DNA of 64,000 nucleotides, taken from positions 62,001 to 126,000 of the forward strand of contig JAJDBU010000063.1 of NCBI GenBank assembly GCA_029261195.1. The letters run 5' to 3'. The translations under genes and the position numbers were made by a program. Shown in pieces: positions 47,654-56,707 of the stretch. How positions within the stretch are numbered: the stretch's first letter is position 1; each line of letters opens with the position of its first letter. This DNA is from Nitrospirota bacterium (GTDB lineage Bacteria; Nitrospirota; Nitrospiria; SBBL01; JAADHI01). Under the pieces are notes generated by a model, which worked only from the letters and a program-made list of their open reading frames with translations, was not told where the DNA came from and ran no database searches.

Positions 47654-49345
47654 TCAGAGCTTTGGATCGTTTGTGTTCTTAAGCGAGAACCGCAAACCTT
47701 GAACTTCCGCATTGAGCGGTATCTTCAAAATAAAGGTACTCCCATTCCCGAATTGACTCTCCACAGCGACCGAGCCTCCCAAGACTTCGGTGGCCAGTTT
47801 TTTGGTTAAATAGAGGCCCAAACCGGTCCCCAGGGGAGTCGGCTTTATGGATGTGTCCACCCGGGTGAAAGGGGTAAAGAGCAAGGGGAGGTCTGCTTCT
47901 TTGATTCCGGTGCCTGTGTCTTTTACGCTGATTTCGAGCATCTTGCCGACCTCTTTGGCAAAAATAGAGATCATGCCCCGTTCCGTAAACTTCATGGCAT
48001 TTGAAAGATAATTCAGGAGGCATTGCAGGAGTCGAGTCCGATCACTTTTCAAGTGGATGTCATGCGGCATGTCTGTTTCGATGCCGAGGCCCTTCTCCTT
48101 AATCTGATATTTCAGACCCGTGACTGCTTCGTTGATTAGCTCATTCAATGAAAACTCCTGTAGGTAGGGCGCTAACTTGCCCGCCTCAATCTTTGAGAGA
48201 TCAATGATTTCTGTAATGAGTTCCAGGAGGTGTAAGGCAGAACCATAGACCCGTTTCAGTTGATCTTGCTGATCCGCGTTGATTTCGCCCGACATTCCTT
48301 GCAGGATGATCCCGGTAAAGCCGATGATCGAGTTTAAGGGGGTGCGCAGTTCGTGGGACATGGAGGCGATAAACATTGATTTGAGGTCGTCGAGTTCTTC
48401 AAGGCGAATGTTCGCCTTTTCAAGTTCATCTCTGGAATGATTGACATCCTCCAATAGAGAAACGAGGGCCTCTTTCGAACGGGACAATTCCTGGTTCTTT
48501 GCGGAAAGCTCGGCAGTTCGTGTTTTCACCAGAGTACTCAGGTGATCTTGATGGCGTTTTAACTCATCCTCAGCCCGTTTTTGCTCTGTGATGTCCCGTA
48601 CGGTCGCAAGAAGGAGTGCCTCTCCCTCAACGATCATTTTCTTTAGCGAAATTTCAGTATCGATTTGCTCCCCACCCTTTTTCCGGTGCTGCCAGGAAAA
48701 TACTTTGGGTTCTCCAGAAAAGGCAGCGGTGATATATTTCTGCGCTGTTTCTGCTGAATGCCGACCGCCGGGCTGGCTCGGGAGCATAGACGCGAGGACA
48801 TCATGCCCGATAATATCCTCACGCTTGCAATCCAAAAGTCTGCAAGCCTGTTCATTACAGTCGATAAATACTTCTTTGAAGAGGAATAAGCCCTCTAAAG
48901 AATTCTCAAAAAGGATTCGGTATTTTTCTTCAGATTCACGTAGCGTTCTTTCAACCTTCTTCCGTTGTGTGATATTAAACGAGACCTGTAGAATCGCTTC
49001 AAGATGCCCTTCCAAATCGTAGAGCGGCTCGCCGTTTGTAATGATATGGATATATGAACCATCCTTTTTTCTGAATCGATATTCGCAGTTTCGGATCGAT
49101 GTGCCCTTTTTGACCAGGCCTTCACAATGATGAAGGGTTTCAGAGGTATCATCCGGATGGATGTATGAAAAAAAGTTGGTGCCGACCAGCTCTTCGGGTT
49201 TGTATCCTGAATCGTCAGCCAAGATCTTGCTGACATAGCGAAATAATCCGTCAGGAAGAAGCTCTGCGACAAATTCATGCATCGTCTCAAGTAATTTATT
49301 GTAGCTGTGCTTTGATTCTGTATCCATCGAATTAGAAATGCTCAT
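47654..49345 (-). CDS. Soluble PAS-PAS sensor histidine kinase
   Basis: 563 residues from the ATG at 49345, which overlaps the stop of the small membrane protein gene (ATGA). Two PAS/PAC domains (about 15-135, 140-260), a coiled coil (265-320), dimerisation/phospho-acceptor His331 in MSHELRTPLNSI, and the HATPase domain (NYLSNAMKFTE, DTGTGIKE, GTGLGLYLTKK). No transmembrane helices. Its input may therefore be cytoplasmic (redox, light or small ligand) or come through the small membrane protein encoded immediately before it. Confidence 0.9.
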   Translation of the reverse strand: MSISNSMDTESKHSYNKLLETMHEFVAELLPDGLFRYVSKILADDSGYKPEELVGTNFFSYIHPDDTSETLHHCEGLVKKGTSIRNCEYRFRKKDGSYIHIITNGEPLYDLEGHLEAILQVSFNITQRKKVERTLRESEEKYRILFENSLEGLFLFKEVFIDCNEQACRLLDCKREDIIGHDVLASMLPSQPGGRHSAETAQKYITAAFSGEPKVFSWQHRKKGGEQIDTEISLKKMIVEGEALLLATVRDITEQKRAEDELKRHQDHLSTLVKTRTAELSAKNQELSRSKEALVSLLEDVNHSRDELEKANIRLEELDDLKSMFIASMSHELRTPLNSIIGFTGIILQGMSGEINADQQDQLKRVYGSALHLLELITEIIDLSKIEAGKLAPYLQEFSLNELINEAVTGLKYQIKEKGLGIETDMPHDIHLKSDRTRLLQCLLNYLSNAMKFTERGMISIFAKEVGKMLEISVKDTGTGIKEADLPLLFTPFTRVDTSIKPTPLGTGLGLYLTKKLATEVLGGSVAVESQFGNGSTFILKIPLNAEVQGLRFSLKNTNDPKL

Positions 49346-49554
49346 CCCGTTATAGACCACCAGCGGCGGAGGGCAACCACGGACCATATCCCTTCTGCAA
49401 TCGCAAAGGGCCAGGATTGTATTAAAACGGCATACAATGAAGATGCTGCACAGGCAGCAGCGAAACCCAAAACAAAAACAGGTGCGCGATCCTCGAATGC
49501 ATACATCGTGAGCATCGTGAAAACGGCAAAGATTCCGAATATTTCGACATTCAT
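49342..49554 (-). CDS. Small two- or three-helix membrane protein (70 aa)
   Basis: A hydrophobic protein starting MNVEIFGIFAVFTMLTMYAFEDRAP... with helices at about 4-20, 26-45 and 48-64 (PFAIAEGIWSVVALRRWW). It resembles short membrane proteins of unknown function found in many bacteria (CBU_0592-like), but I am not certain. ATGA overlaps couple it both to the upstream receiver gene (49551-49554) and to the downstream histidine kinase (49342-49345), a tight arrangement suggesting it works with them. Confidence 0.7.
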   Translation of the reverse strand: MNVEIFGIFAVFTMLTMYAFEDRAPVFVLGFAAACAASSLYAVLIQSWPFAIAEGIWSVVALRRWWSITG

Positions 49555-50153
49555 GCTAGCGGGTTTTCCTTTTCAAGCCTCTTGACTTGCGCCTTGAGTT
49601 CCCTCATCCGAAGCTCTCGATCTACGAAAAGTTTGTTAAAACGCTCCAATTCCCGGTTCTTTTCTTCCAGTTCCCTGTTTTGTTGATCCAAGGTCAGGTT
49701 GAGCTCTGAAAGCGCTTCCTGTGTGGTGATCAATTCATTGATCTTCTCTTCAAGAGCGGCTTTCTGGCTTTTAACCTCATCCTTTGCCTGCTTAAAACGT
49801 GAAGCGACGCCCACCTTTGCGAGCAGGATTTCCTCGTCAATCGGTTTGGTAAGGTAGTCAAAAGCGCCCATCTCCAAACCCTTAACAATCCGGTCTGTAT
49901 CCTTGTAGCGGGCGCTCAGGAAGATCACCAGTATCTCATCGGTCAGTTTTTCTTTTTTGAGTTGTTCCAGGACGGCATAGCCATCAAGCTCCGGCATCAT
50001 GACATCAAGCAGGATCAAGTCAGGATGCTCTTTTTTGGCCAGGCGGATACCCTCAATGCCATTACCGGCGGAAGAGAGTTCATGCTCACCCTCTAATATT
50101 TGACGAAGAAGTTCGATATTGTCCTCTTTGTCGTCAACAATCAGAATCTTCAT
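49551..50153 (-). CDS. Response regulator with C-terminal coiled coil
   Basis: 200 residues: receiver domain (1-120; acceptor Asp50 in LILLDVMMPELDG, Lys in YLTKPIDE) and a long charged coiled coil (about 125-195, EEKINELITTQEALSELN...). No DNA-binding or enzymatic output is seen, so output would be by oligomerisation or partner binding. Overlaps the small membrane protein gene by 4 bp. Confidence 0.85.
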   Translation of the reverse strand: MKILIVDDKEDNIELLRQILEGEHELSSAGNGIEGIRLAKKEHPDLILLDVMMPELDGYAVLEQLKKEKLTDEILVIFLSARYKDTDRIVKGLEMGAFDYLTKPIDEEILLAKVGVASRFKQAKDEVKSQKAALEEKINELITTQEALSELNLTLDQQNRELEEKNRELERFNKLFVDRELRMRELKAQVKRLEKENPLA

Positions 50154-50198
50154 GATCGTCTCCTGTTTTTAAGATGTAATGCAGAGGGTAAAGGAGGC

Positions 50199-50224
50199 GT
50201 TATTTCCGCCTTCGCGGCAATGAC
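50199..50224. repeat. REP-like palindrome in signalling cluster
   Basis: GTTATTTCCGC (50199-50209), loop CTTC, GCGGCAATGAC (50214-50224): an 11-bp stem with one mismatch and one G-T pair. Related in pattern to the element at 23440-23464 (ATTyCCG ... CGGsAAT). Located in the gap between two receiver genes. Confidence 0.5.
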
Positions 50225-50243
50225 ACTTCTGCAAGAATAAATC

Positions 50244-50621
50244 TTAAGGCCCTAAAAGTCGATAGATTTCTTTCAATAAAACGGCTTCGTCAATCGGTTT
50301 TGTCAGATAGGCATCACAACCGGCAGCAAGCATCCGTTTTTTATCGGAAACCATGGCATGGGCAGTGAGGGCGATGACCGGGACTTGAGAAATGGACGCG
50401 TCTTTTTTGATGATTTTTGTCGCCTCTATGCCATCCATCTTAGGGAGTGAGATGTCCATTAGCGCCAGGTCAGCCCCTCCTTCCCGGAGTCGGAGAATCC
50501 CCAGTTCTGCAAGTCCAGCCTTTAGCACCTGAAAACCCTCGTCTTCCAGGATCTCTTCGATTAAAGCCATATTGTCAGGATTATCTTCAATCACCAGGAT
50601 GCGTTTCATTTGGTTTCCCAT
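50244..50621 (-). CDS. Single-domain response regulator
   Basis: A 125-residue CheY-like receiver with IEDNPDN, acceptor Asp56 (LALMDISLPKMDG), VIALTAHAM and YLTKPIDE. Resembles DivK/Spo0F-like stand-alone receivers. Start at 50621 or at the internal ATG 50609 (MKRILVIED); no clear SD decides. First gene of the minus-strand signalling run, immediately left of the toxin-antitoxin insert. Confidence 0.87.
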   Translation of the reverse strand: MGNQMKRILVIEDNPDNMALIEEILEDEGFQVLKAGLAELGILRLREGGADLALMDISLPKMDGIEATKIIKKDASISQVPVIALTAHAMVSDKKRMLAAGCDAYLTKPIDEAVLLKEIYRLLGP

Positions 50622-50648
50622 TGTCCGTTTGTACTTGTTCTGTTTTTT

Positions 50649-50918
50649 TTAAAATGGAAAATATCTATAAATATCTTTCCGATGAAGAAACCTCACAAAA
50701 ATGACAACATCTTCTTCAAGTTTTAGTCCTATCCTGTAATCGCCTAGACGAATCCTGAAATATTTCCCCTCGCTAGAGAGTTGTTTTGTATCCGTTAAAT
50801 TCTTCAAATTTCTAGCCTTCTCAACTGCCTCAATCACCTCTTTGACCTGATTCAAAAGATTTTTGTTTTTTACCTTTTTGAGGTCTTTTGAGAAACTTTT
50901 CCGAAAATCAAATTTCAT
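50649..50918 (-). CDS. RelE/ParE-superfamily toxin
   Basis: An 89-residue basic toxin: FRKSFSKDLKKVKNKNLLNQVKEVI helices, LKNLTDTKQLSSEGKYFRIRLGDYRIGLKLEEDVVIFVRFLHRKDIYRYFP, a typical RelE fold ending in RKDIYRYFP. RelE-type toxins cleave mRNA on the ribosome; ParE types attack gyrase; the basic residues favour RelE. The ATG overlaps the antitoxin stop by 4 bp. Confidence 0.85.
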   Translation of the reverse strand: MKFDFRKSFSKDLKKVKNKNLLNQVKEVIEAVEKARNLKNLTDTKQLSSEGKYFRIRLGDYRIGLKLEEDVVIFVRFLHRKDIYRYFPF

Positions 50919-51124
50919 GATTTTCCATTAAGTATATTAAAAACCTCAGTTTTACTTATAAATTCAGTAGATTCCCCTTCTTTAATTGCGTTTGTTATCG
51001 CAATATCTTCTATCGCATCTGCGATTATTTTATGGAATAAATCTTTTTTTTGTTCGATTACTTCAGCTAAGGTTTCCTTTAATAATGCTCTCAATTTGTC
51101 TTCATCAATGGATACTTGTGCCAT
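50915..51124 (-). CDS. Antitoxin of RelE-type module
   Basis: A 69-residue acidic, helical protein (MAQVSIDEDKLRALLKETLAEVIEQKKDLF...) ending NILNGKS. It lacks a recognisable N-terminal DNA-binding fold, but its size, order (antitoxin first) and 4-bp overlap with the toxin gene identify it as the cognate antitoxin. SD CTGGAGGTAG before the ATG. Confidence 0.75.
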   Translation of the reverse strand: MAQVSIDEDKLRALLKETLAEVIEQKKDLFHKIIADAIEDIAITNAIKEGESTEFISKTEVFNILNGKS

Positions 51125-51142
51125 AACTACCTCCAGGAGATT

Positions 51143-51550
51143 TTAAAATATAACACCGCGATAGAGTTTCAAAGGGGCCATCCCTGCGATGGTTTGAAAA
51201 TGCTGATCTCTCGTATAGAGCTGTACATCGTTTTCAATAGAAAACTGTGCAATGAGCAGATCAACCGTGCCAAGGGTCGCACCTTTTCGCGCTAGGTGAT
51301 ATCCCAACAAACCCGCTTCACGAAAGGTTTTTTCGCATGGAATCAACCGATGAATCGTACTGAAAAGGACATCCAAAATCGACAGCTCTTTCCGTGTTTT
51401 TGCCCCGCGAATGAGTTCAAGCGCCACGATATCGGCATAGCAGATCCGGCCATTTCTCAAGAGGCTGGAAATTTCATCAGTGAGGGGCGTCTTCGGGGTG
51501 CGGAAGTAGTCGATCCAGATCGATGTGTCGATCAAGATCCTATCGCGCAT
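51143..51550 (-). CDS. vapC: VapC-type PIN-domain toxin
   Basis: A 135-residue PIN ribonuclease. The acidic catalytic residues Asp8 (LIDTSIWIDYF), Glu45 (ALELIRG) and Asp97 (TVDLLIAQF) are all present. VapC toxins cut tRNA or rRNA. It overlaps the antitoxin gene by 11 bp and ends 18 bp before the RelE-type module. Confidence 0.88.
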   Translation of the reverse strand: MRDRILIDTSIWIDYFRTPKTPLTDEISSLLRNGRICYADIVALELIRGAKTRKELSILDVLFSTIHRLIPCEKTFREAGLLGYHLARKGATLGTVDLLIAQFSIENDVQLYTRDQHFQTIAGMAPLKLYRGVIF

Positions 51551-51734
51551 GACGCTCCTTCTCCCAATGATCGGAAAATTCTAGAGATCCCGCCTCTGAA
51601 ATAATCCATTCGAGTCGCCTCTGATGGATAAAGGCCTCTAATGCAAGCTTAACTGCTTCCGTTTTTGTACGACTCTTTGATAGCTTCATGGCCTCTAAAA
51701 TCAACGAACTTGAGATGTCTATTGTTGTCTTCAT
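51540..51734 (-). CDS. vapB: VapB-type antitoxin
   Basis: A 64-residue protein with the VapB family pattern (MKTTIDISSSLILEAMKLSKSRTKTEAVKLALEAFI, a ribbon-helix-helix-like DNA-binding part) and an acidic toxin-binding tail (SEAGSLEFSDHWEKE). The start ATG at 51734 has AGGAG five bases upstream; the longer frame extends into the promoter region and is rejected. Confidence 0.83.
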   Translation of the reverse strand: MKTTIDISSSLILEAMKLSKSRTKTEAVKLALEAFIHQRRLEWIISEAGSLEFSDHWEKERHAR

Positions 51735-51754
51735 AGCACTCCTATAATCATAGT

Positions 51755-51773
51755 AATAACATGTATAATAACA
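51755..51773. promoter_or_regulatory. Direct repeats upstream of vapB
   Basis: AATAACA occurs at 51755-51761 and 51767-51773, a 12-bp period, with the palindrome ACATGT between. Immediately upstream of vapB this may be the operator used by the VapBC complex, overlapping an AT-rich promoter (TATTAT on the minus strand). Confidence 0.35.
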
Positions 51774-51830
51774 GAGATATGAGACGGATACCATGTCAAT
51801 AAAATGCGGCATCGCCTTGTATTTGACCGC

Positions 51831-53804
51831 TCAGCCCTTTTTCCCTTTTTTCTCCAGCTTATTGACTGCCTCTCCGATCTGCTTCATCAGGGTCGCGCTT
51901 GTCATTTCCCCTTTTTTCATGATGGATGTGATCCCTTGATTCAGATATTGATGTTCTTGTTCTGTGAGGGTTTTTGCCGAGATGACAATCACTGGAATCT
52001 TTTCCCAGAGGGGGTTTTCTTTCAAGCGATGCACCGTTTCAAAACCATCCATCAGCGGCATCATCAGGTCGAGCAGGATTAAGTCCGGGATGACTTCTTC
52101 GAACGATGCCAGAGCTTCCAGACCGTTCTGAGCGCATCGAACCTGCATCCCTGCCTCTTCAAGAATTTCCTTCGTCAAGTTCCGAATTTCGGGGTCATCA
52201 TCAACGACCAATACGGTTTGTGCTTGAGAGCAGAGTAGGTGCTTGATAGACCGCAGAAGTGTTTTTGGAAGAATCGGTTTTTGTAAAAAGTCAACCGCTC
52301 CGAGCTGGTAACCGAGGCGTCTGTTGTCCATCATCGTGGAAATGATCACTGGAATGTCTCTTGTTTGCGGATCTGCTTTCAATTCGCTTAGAACCGTCCA
52401 TCCATCCTTGTGTGGCATTTGAATGTCCAAGGTAATCGCAAGGGGTTTGCAGGCTTTTGCCTGTCGAATGCCCTCGTCGCCGCTTAAGGCGCTGATCACA
52501 TGAAATCCCTCATCAGAGAGCGTTTCACGTAGGAGTTCTATTACCTCGGGGTCGTCATCAATGCAGAGAATAGTTGCGCCCTCCTTCGCGATCTCAAGGA
52601 TCTCGGTGATGTCCTCGGCTGCGGGCTTTTCATCTATTTCAATAAAGGTGTCTATATTTCTCGGAATCGTTACCCTGAATACAGACCCTTCCCCTTTCAC
52701 GCTCTCTACCGCTAATGTGCCCTGGAGGAGTTCAGTAAAGCGCTTCGTAATCGCCAGGCCCAGGCCCGTGCCTCCTGCCTTGCGGGTGACGCTTCCATCA
52801 ACCTGTCTAAAGGCCTCGAAGATGATGTTTTTCTCATCCTCAGCCATCCCGATGCCGGTATCTTTTACGCTGAGAGCGACCTGCTCAGATGCTGCTTCCT
52901 CTTTTTTTAGGAGCCTTCCGCCAATGGTAATGCTACCTTCCTCTGTAAATTTTGTGGCATTACTGATCAGGTTGATCAGGATTTGTTTCAGCTTCATCTT
53001 GTCTGTATGAAGCGTAATCTCCTCGTCAGGAAGGTCTGTAATCACTTCCAGACCCTTTTCACTGGTCAGAGATTGAGTCAAATCCATCACTTCGGACACG
53101 AGGGAGCGAAGGGAAAACGATTCTGCATAAACCTCCATTTTTCCCGCTTCAATCTTGGAAAGATCGAGCAGGCTATTGATAAGATTGAGCAGATGATGGG
53201 CATTGCGCTCAACGGTACGAAGGTTTTTCAACTGCCGTTCAGGCAGAAGATTTCCCCCTTTTTTGATCACCCGCCCGGTAAAGCCGATGATGGCATTCAT
53301 CGGCGTGCGAAGCTCGTGGGACATGTTTGCCAGAAATTCCGATTTAAGGCGGGTTGCTTCTTCCAGTGCAATGGTCTTTTCCAGAAGGTCCTCATTACTT
53401 TGCTTGAGTGCTACTTCGGTTTTTTTTCGTTCAGTAATATCCCGGACAATACCGCTAAAATGCGTTTGTGAAGCGAACTTGACTTCACTGATTGCTAGAT
53501 CGAGCGGAAAGTGTGTGCCATCCTTTCTAAGCCCGACGACCTCACGACCGATTCCGATAATCTTGGCGACATGGGTTTGATGGTAATTTCCCAGGTAGCT
53601 GTCGTGCGCACTCCGGTCCGGCTCCGGCATCAGGATCCTGATGTTTTTCCCGATGACCTCGTCGGACCGGTACAAAAATATTCTCTCAGCGGCCCTGTTG
53701 AATGACTCAATGATGCCCTGACGGTCAATGGTGATGATCCCATCGACGGCTGTATCAAGTATTGCCTGGAGTCTTGCCTCTCTTTCTTCCAACTTAAGAT
53801 TCAT
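51831..53804 (-). CDS. Soluble hybrid kinase PAS-HisKA-HATPase-REC-REC
   Basis: 657 residues: one PAS domain (about 8-125), coiled coil, phospho-acceptor His163 (MSHELRTPMNAI), HATPase (LISNATKFTE, DTGIGMAEDE, GGTGLGLAITKR), then two receiver domains with acceptors Asp460 (LAITLDIQMP) and Asp579 (LILLDLMMP). No membrane helices. The tandem receivers suggest an internal phosphorelay or a phosphate sink; no HPt domain is seen in the window. Tail KLEKKGKKG. Separated from the other signalling genes by the two toxin-antitoxin modules. Confidence 0.92.
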   Translation of the reverse strand: MNLKLEEREARLQAILDTAVDGIITIDRQGIIESFNRAAERIFLYRSDEVIGKNIRILMPEPDRSAHDSYLGNYHQTHVAKIIGIGREVVGLRKDGTHFPLDLAISEVKFASQTHFSGIVRDITERKKTEVALKQSNEDLLEKTIALEEATRLKSEFLANMSHELRTPMNAIIGFTGRVIKKGGNLLPERQLKNLRTVERNAHHLLNLINSLLDLSKIEAGKMEVYAESFSLRSLVSEVMDLTQSLTSEKGLEVITDLPDEEITLHTDKMKLKQILINLISNATKFTEEGSITIGGRLLKKEEAASEQVALSVKDTGIGMAEDEKNIIFEAFRQVDGSVTRKAGGTGLGLAITKRFTELLQGTLAVESVKGEGSVFRVTIPRNIDTFIEIDEKPAAEDITEILEIAKEGATILCIDDDPEVIELLRETLSDEGFHVISALSGDEGIRQAKACKPLAITLDIQMPHKDGWTVLSELKADPQTRDIPVIISTMMDNRRLGYQLGAVDFLQKPILPKTLLRSIKHLLCSQAQTVLVVDDDPEIRNLTKEILEEAGMQVRCAQNGLEALASFEEVIPDLILLDLMMPLMDGFETVHRLKENPLWEKIPVIVISAKTLTEQEHQYLNQGITSIMKKGEMTSATLMKQIGEAVNKLEKKGKKG

Positions 53805-53881
53805 AATCTCTCCAAGTCATTAAGTAAAACGATGTCAGGATGGGTCAGGAGTAGAGCAAAAGCAAAAGGAGAAGCCTTGTT

Positions 53882-54679
53882 CTAAGTCCTAATTGCTCCT
53901 TTGAGGGAGGCAACAAAGTCGGACAATCGGCTCAGGTAGTCGGAGTCTTCAGAGGCGGTTTCGATGATGCGGACGAGGGCACTCCCGACAATGACACCGT
54001 CGGCCTCCCGTGAAAGCGCTAAGGCATCTTCAGGGTTTGAGATGCCGAATCCGGCGGCAACGGGCAGGTCTGTCATGGATTTCAATGCAGCGACCCGTAA
54101 GCCAATGGCGTCGGTGTCACCCAGTTTGGATCCTGTGACGCCGGTAAGGGGGACGTAGTAGACAAAGCCGGAGCCTGTTTTCAGAATTTTCTCGGCCCGT
54201 TCCGGGGTACTTGTCGGCGCAACAAGGAAGATCATGTCGATCAGTCGTCGCCGTGCGTGAAGGAGGAAGTCTTTGGCCTCTTCGGGAGGCAGGTCGGGAA
54301 TGATGACGCCGTTGATGCCCGCCTTTCGGGCCTCCTTGAAAAAGGCTTCAATGCCATAGACAAAAATCGGGTTGGCGTAGCTCATTAAAATCAAAGGAAT
54401 CTTGGTCTGACGGCGAAGCCGGGTGACGAGGCCTAAGATGTCTGCGAGACTGACATTGTCTCTGAGCGCTCGCTCTGCGGCCTTCTGAATGGTCGGGCCA
54501 TCCGCAACAGGGTCGGAAAAAGGGACGCCGATTTCAATGATGTCGGCCCCTGCTTTTTCGACTTCCAGGATAATGCGTCCGCTTTCTTCAAGATTCGGAT
54601 CTCCCGCCATGACGTAGGCAATGAGGGCTTTTTCACCAAGGAGATTGACATTTTTTAAGGTGGCCTCAATCCGGCTCAT
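53882..54679 (-). CDS. trpA: Tryptophan synthase alpha subunit
   Basis: Cleaves indole-3-glycerol phosphate to indole and glyceraldehyde-3-phosphate. 265 residues, TIM barrel with the catalytic Glu in [18 protein letters not shown] and the Asp in [10 protein letters not shown], plus the phosphate-binding [11 protein letters not shown]. The ATG at 54679 overlaps the trpB stop (ATGA) and follows GGGAGGG, so it is preferred over an upstream in-frame start. Confidence 0.95.
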   Translation of the reverse strand: MSRIEATLKNVNLLGEKALIAYVMAGDPNLEESGRIILEVEKAGADIIEIGVPFSDPVADGPTIQKAAERALRDNVSLADILGLVTRLRRQTKIPLILMSYANPIFVYGIEAFFKEARKAGINGVIIPDLPPEEAKDFLLHARRRLIDMIFLVAPTSTPERAEKILKTGSGFVYYVPLTGVTGSKLGDTDAIGLRVAALKSMTDLPVAAGFGISNPEDALALSREADGVIVGSALVRIIETASEDSDYLSRLSDFVASLKGAIRT

Positions 54680-55899
54680 AATTGCCCTCCCGAACATTCG
54701 TCTTCAATCTCTCCGCTTAGGCCCATCATCCGTGAAACCTGATCAACATCTTTATCGCCTCGTCCCGACAAGTTAAGAATGACAATCTGATCTTTGCTCA
54801 ATTCCGGGGCCGTTTTAACCAGATGGGCGACGGCATGGGAAGATTCGAGGGCGGGCAATATGCCCTCCGTCTCCGACAAGAGCTTAAAGGCCGCCAGGGC
54901 TTCGTCGTCGGTGACCGATGTGTAGGAAATCCGCTTTTTGTCATGATAGTAGCTGTGTTCCGGGCCGACGGCAGCGTAGTCGAGTCCGGCTGAAACGGAA
55001 TGGGTCAGTTGAATCTGGCCGTTTGCATCCTGCAACATCATCGTCATCGTTCCCTGTAGAATACCGACCGAACCCCCGGCAAAACGAGCCGCATGTTTGC
55101 CGCTTTCAATACCTTCCCCTCCGGCTTCGACCCCCACCATAAGAACTTTTTCATCCTGGAGAAAAGGGTGGAAAAGACCAATGGCGTTGCTGCCGCCGCC
55201 GACACAGGCAATGAGGAGGTCGGGCAAGCGGCCTTCACTGCGAATGATTTGCTGCCGTGCTTCCTGACCAATGACGGATTGAAAATCACGGATCATCATC
55301 GGGTAGGGGTGGGGCCCCAGTACGGAACCGAGGATGTAATGGGTATCGCAGACATTGCGGGTCCAGTCCCGCAGGGCTTCGCTGATGGCGTCTTTCAAGG
55401 TGCGGCTGCCGGACGAAACCCCGGTGACCGTCGCTCCAAGTAAACGCATCCGGATGACATTCAGTTTTTGCCGAAGCATGTCTTCCGTGCCCATGTAGAT
55501 TTCGCATTCAAGACCGGCGCGTGCGGCGACCGTCGCCACGGCCACGCCATGTTGACCGGCGCCGGTCTCGGCAATAACCCGCTTTTTCCCCATCGCCTGA
55601 GTCAGGAGAATCTGCCCGATAGTGTTGTTGATTTTGTGGGCGCCGGTGTGACAGAGGTCTTCTCTTTTGAGGTAGATTTTGGCCGTTCCGAGACGTTCAG
55701 TCAGACGTTCAGCAAAATAGAGGGAAGTCGGGCGACCGACATAGTGATTCAGGTGATAACCCAGTTCTTTCTTAAATGCTGCTTTTCGACGAAGCGACTC
55801 ATAGGTCTCTTCCAACTCCTTCAGCGCGGGCATGAGTGTTTCAGCAACATAGCGTCCCCCGTAGGGGCCAAAACGTCCTTTTTTATTTGGAAGCTGCAC
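54676..55899 (-). CDS. trpB: Tryptophan synthase beta subunit
   Basis: PLP enzyme joining indole and serine. 407 residues: [12 protein letters not shown], the PLP lysine in [19 protein letters not shown] with the catalytic Glu, [11 protein letters not shown] phosphate loop and the C-terminal SGRGDKD. The GTG start at 55899 overlaps the 3' end of trpF by 17 bp. This is the standard TrpB1 branch. Confidence 0.96.
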   Translation of the reverse strand: MQLPNKKGRFGPYGGRYVAETLMPALKELEETYESLRRKAAFKKELGYHLNHYVGRPTSLYFAERLTERLGTAKIYLKREDLCHTGAHKINNTIGQILLTQAMGKKRVIAETGAGQHGVAVATVAARAGLECEIYMGTEDMLRQKLNVIRMRLLGATVTGVSSGSRTLKDAISEALRDWTRNVCDTHYILGSVLGPHPYPMMIRDFQSVIGQEARQQIIRSEGRLPDLLIACVGGGSNAIGLFHPFLQDEKVLMVGVEAGGEGIESGKHAARFAGGSVGILQGTMTMMLQDANGQIQLTHSVSAGLDYAAVGPEHSYYHDKKRISYTSVTDDEALAAFKLLSETEGILPALESSHAVAHLVKTAPELSKDQIVILNLSGRGDKDVDQVSRMMGLSGEIEDECSGGQL

Positions 55900-56509
55900 T
55901 TGAGTGATCCTTTGCTAATTCAATGAATTTTCTCAACTTTTGACGATCCTTCTTTCCTTTTTTTAATTCAACACCGCTACTGACATCCACACCGTAGGGA
56001 TGCACTTTTTGAATCGCCTCTTGAATGTTATCCGGTGTGAGTCCGCCTGCTAGTATGATGCTTCCAAATTGTTTTGCGGCAATCGCAAGCTCCCAGTCGA
56101 AGCAGATCCCGCTTCCGCCTGCCATCTTTTCATCATAGGTATCCAGGAGAAGGGCTCGCGCCGGAGCGGGTTTGAATTGTTCCAGTGAGCTTGCATCCTT
56201 GATTTTGAGGACCTGAATGGCCTCCATTGCAAAGAGTTCAAGGGTCTCGCGTGAAAAAGTTCCGTGGAATTGAACACGGTCAAGTCCGCAGAAATTAATG
56301 ATTGTCCGAATATCCGCGTCGCTGCCGGAAGTGAACACGCCGACGGTCGTAATAAAAGCAGGGAGTTTTTCAATAATGTCGAAGACCTTTTCCGGGTGGA
56401 TGTATCGAGGACTAAGCGGAGCCAGGATAAACCCGAGCGCATCGGCACCGTATGCAAGCGCAGCAAGGGCATCATCAAGATTTGTGATTCCGCATATCTT
56501 TACTTGCAT
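55883..56509 (-). CDS. trpF: Phosphoribosylanthranilate isomerase
   Basis: TIM-barrel isomerase of tryptophan biosynthesis, 208 residues: [14 protein letters not shown] with the catalytic cysteine, the middle strand VQFHG, the catalytic Asp in LLLDTYDEK, and [19 protein letters not shown] phosphate-binding loops. First gene of trpF-trpB-trpA; the other trp genes (E, D, C) are not in the window. SD AAAGGA before the ATG. Confidence 0.94.
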   Translation of the reverse strand: MQVKICGITNLDDALAALAYGADALGFILAPLSPRYIHPEKVFDIIEKLPAFITTVGVFTSGSDADIRTIINFCGLDRVQFHGTFSRETLELFAMEAIQVLKIKDASSLEQFKPAPARALLLDTYDEKMAGGSGICFDWELAIAAKQFGSIILAGGLTPDNIQEAIQKVHPYGVDVSSGVELKKGKKDRQKLRKFIELAKDHSSAASK

Positions 56510-56556
56510 GATGTCCTTTCAGACACGAAAGATCTTTCAAAAAACAAACGGGTCAC

Positions 56557-56584
56557 ATCATACCTGTTCAGGAATTATTGTCAA
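56557..56584 (-). promoter_or_regulatory. Sigma70-like promoter of trpFBA
   Basis: On the minus strand TTGACA (56579-56584), 16-bp spacer, TATGAT (56557-56562). Start near 56550; the 40-nt leader has no room for a Trp-rich leader peptide or attenuator. Confidence 0.6.
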
Positions 56585-56604
56585 ATTTGATACCCCCTAC
56601 TTCG

Positions 56605-56633
56605 TTGACCCCTTTTTATTGAGACGGTATAAT
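56605..56633 (+). promoter_or_regulatory. Near-consensus promoter of the HsdR-like gene
   Basis: TTGACC (56605-56610), 17-bp spacer, TATAAT (56628-56633): close to a perfect sigma70 promoter, only about 20 bp from the trp promoter and pointing the other way. Start near 56640, about 70 nt before the gene. Confidence 0.65.
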
Positions 56634-56707
56634 CGCTAGTTTACGGCTTGAACCCTGCGGCGTATTTCCCGGCAGATTCACCGAAGAGCTGATTCACCGA
56701 AGAATGG

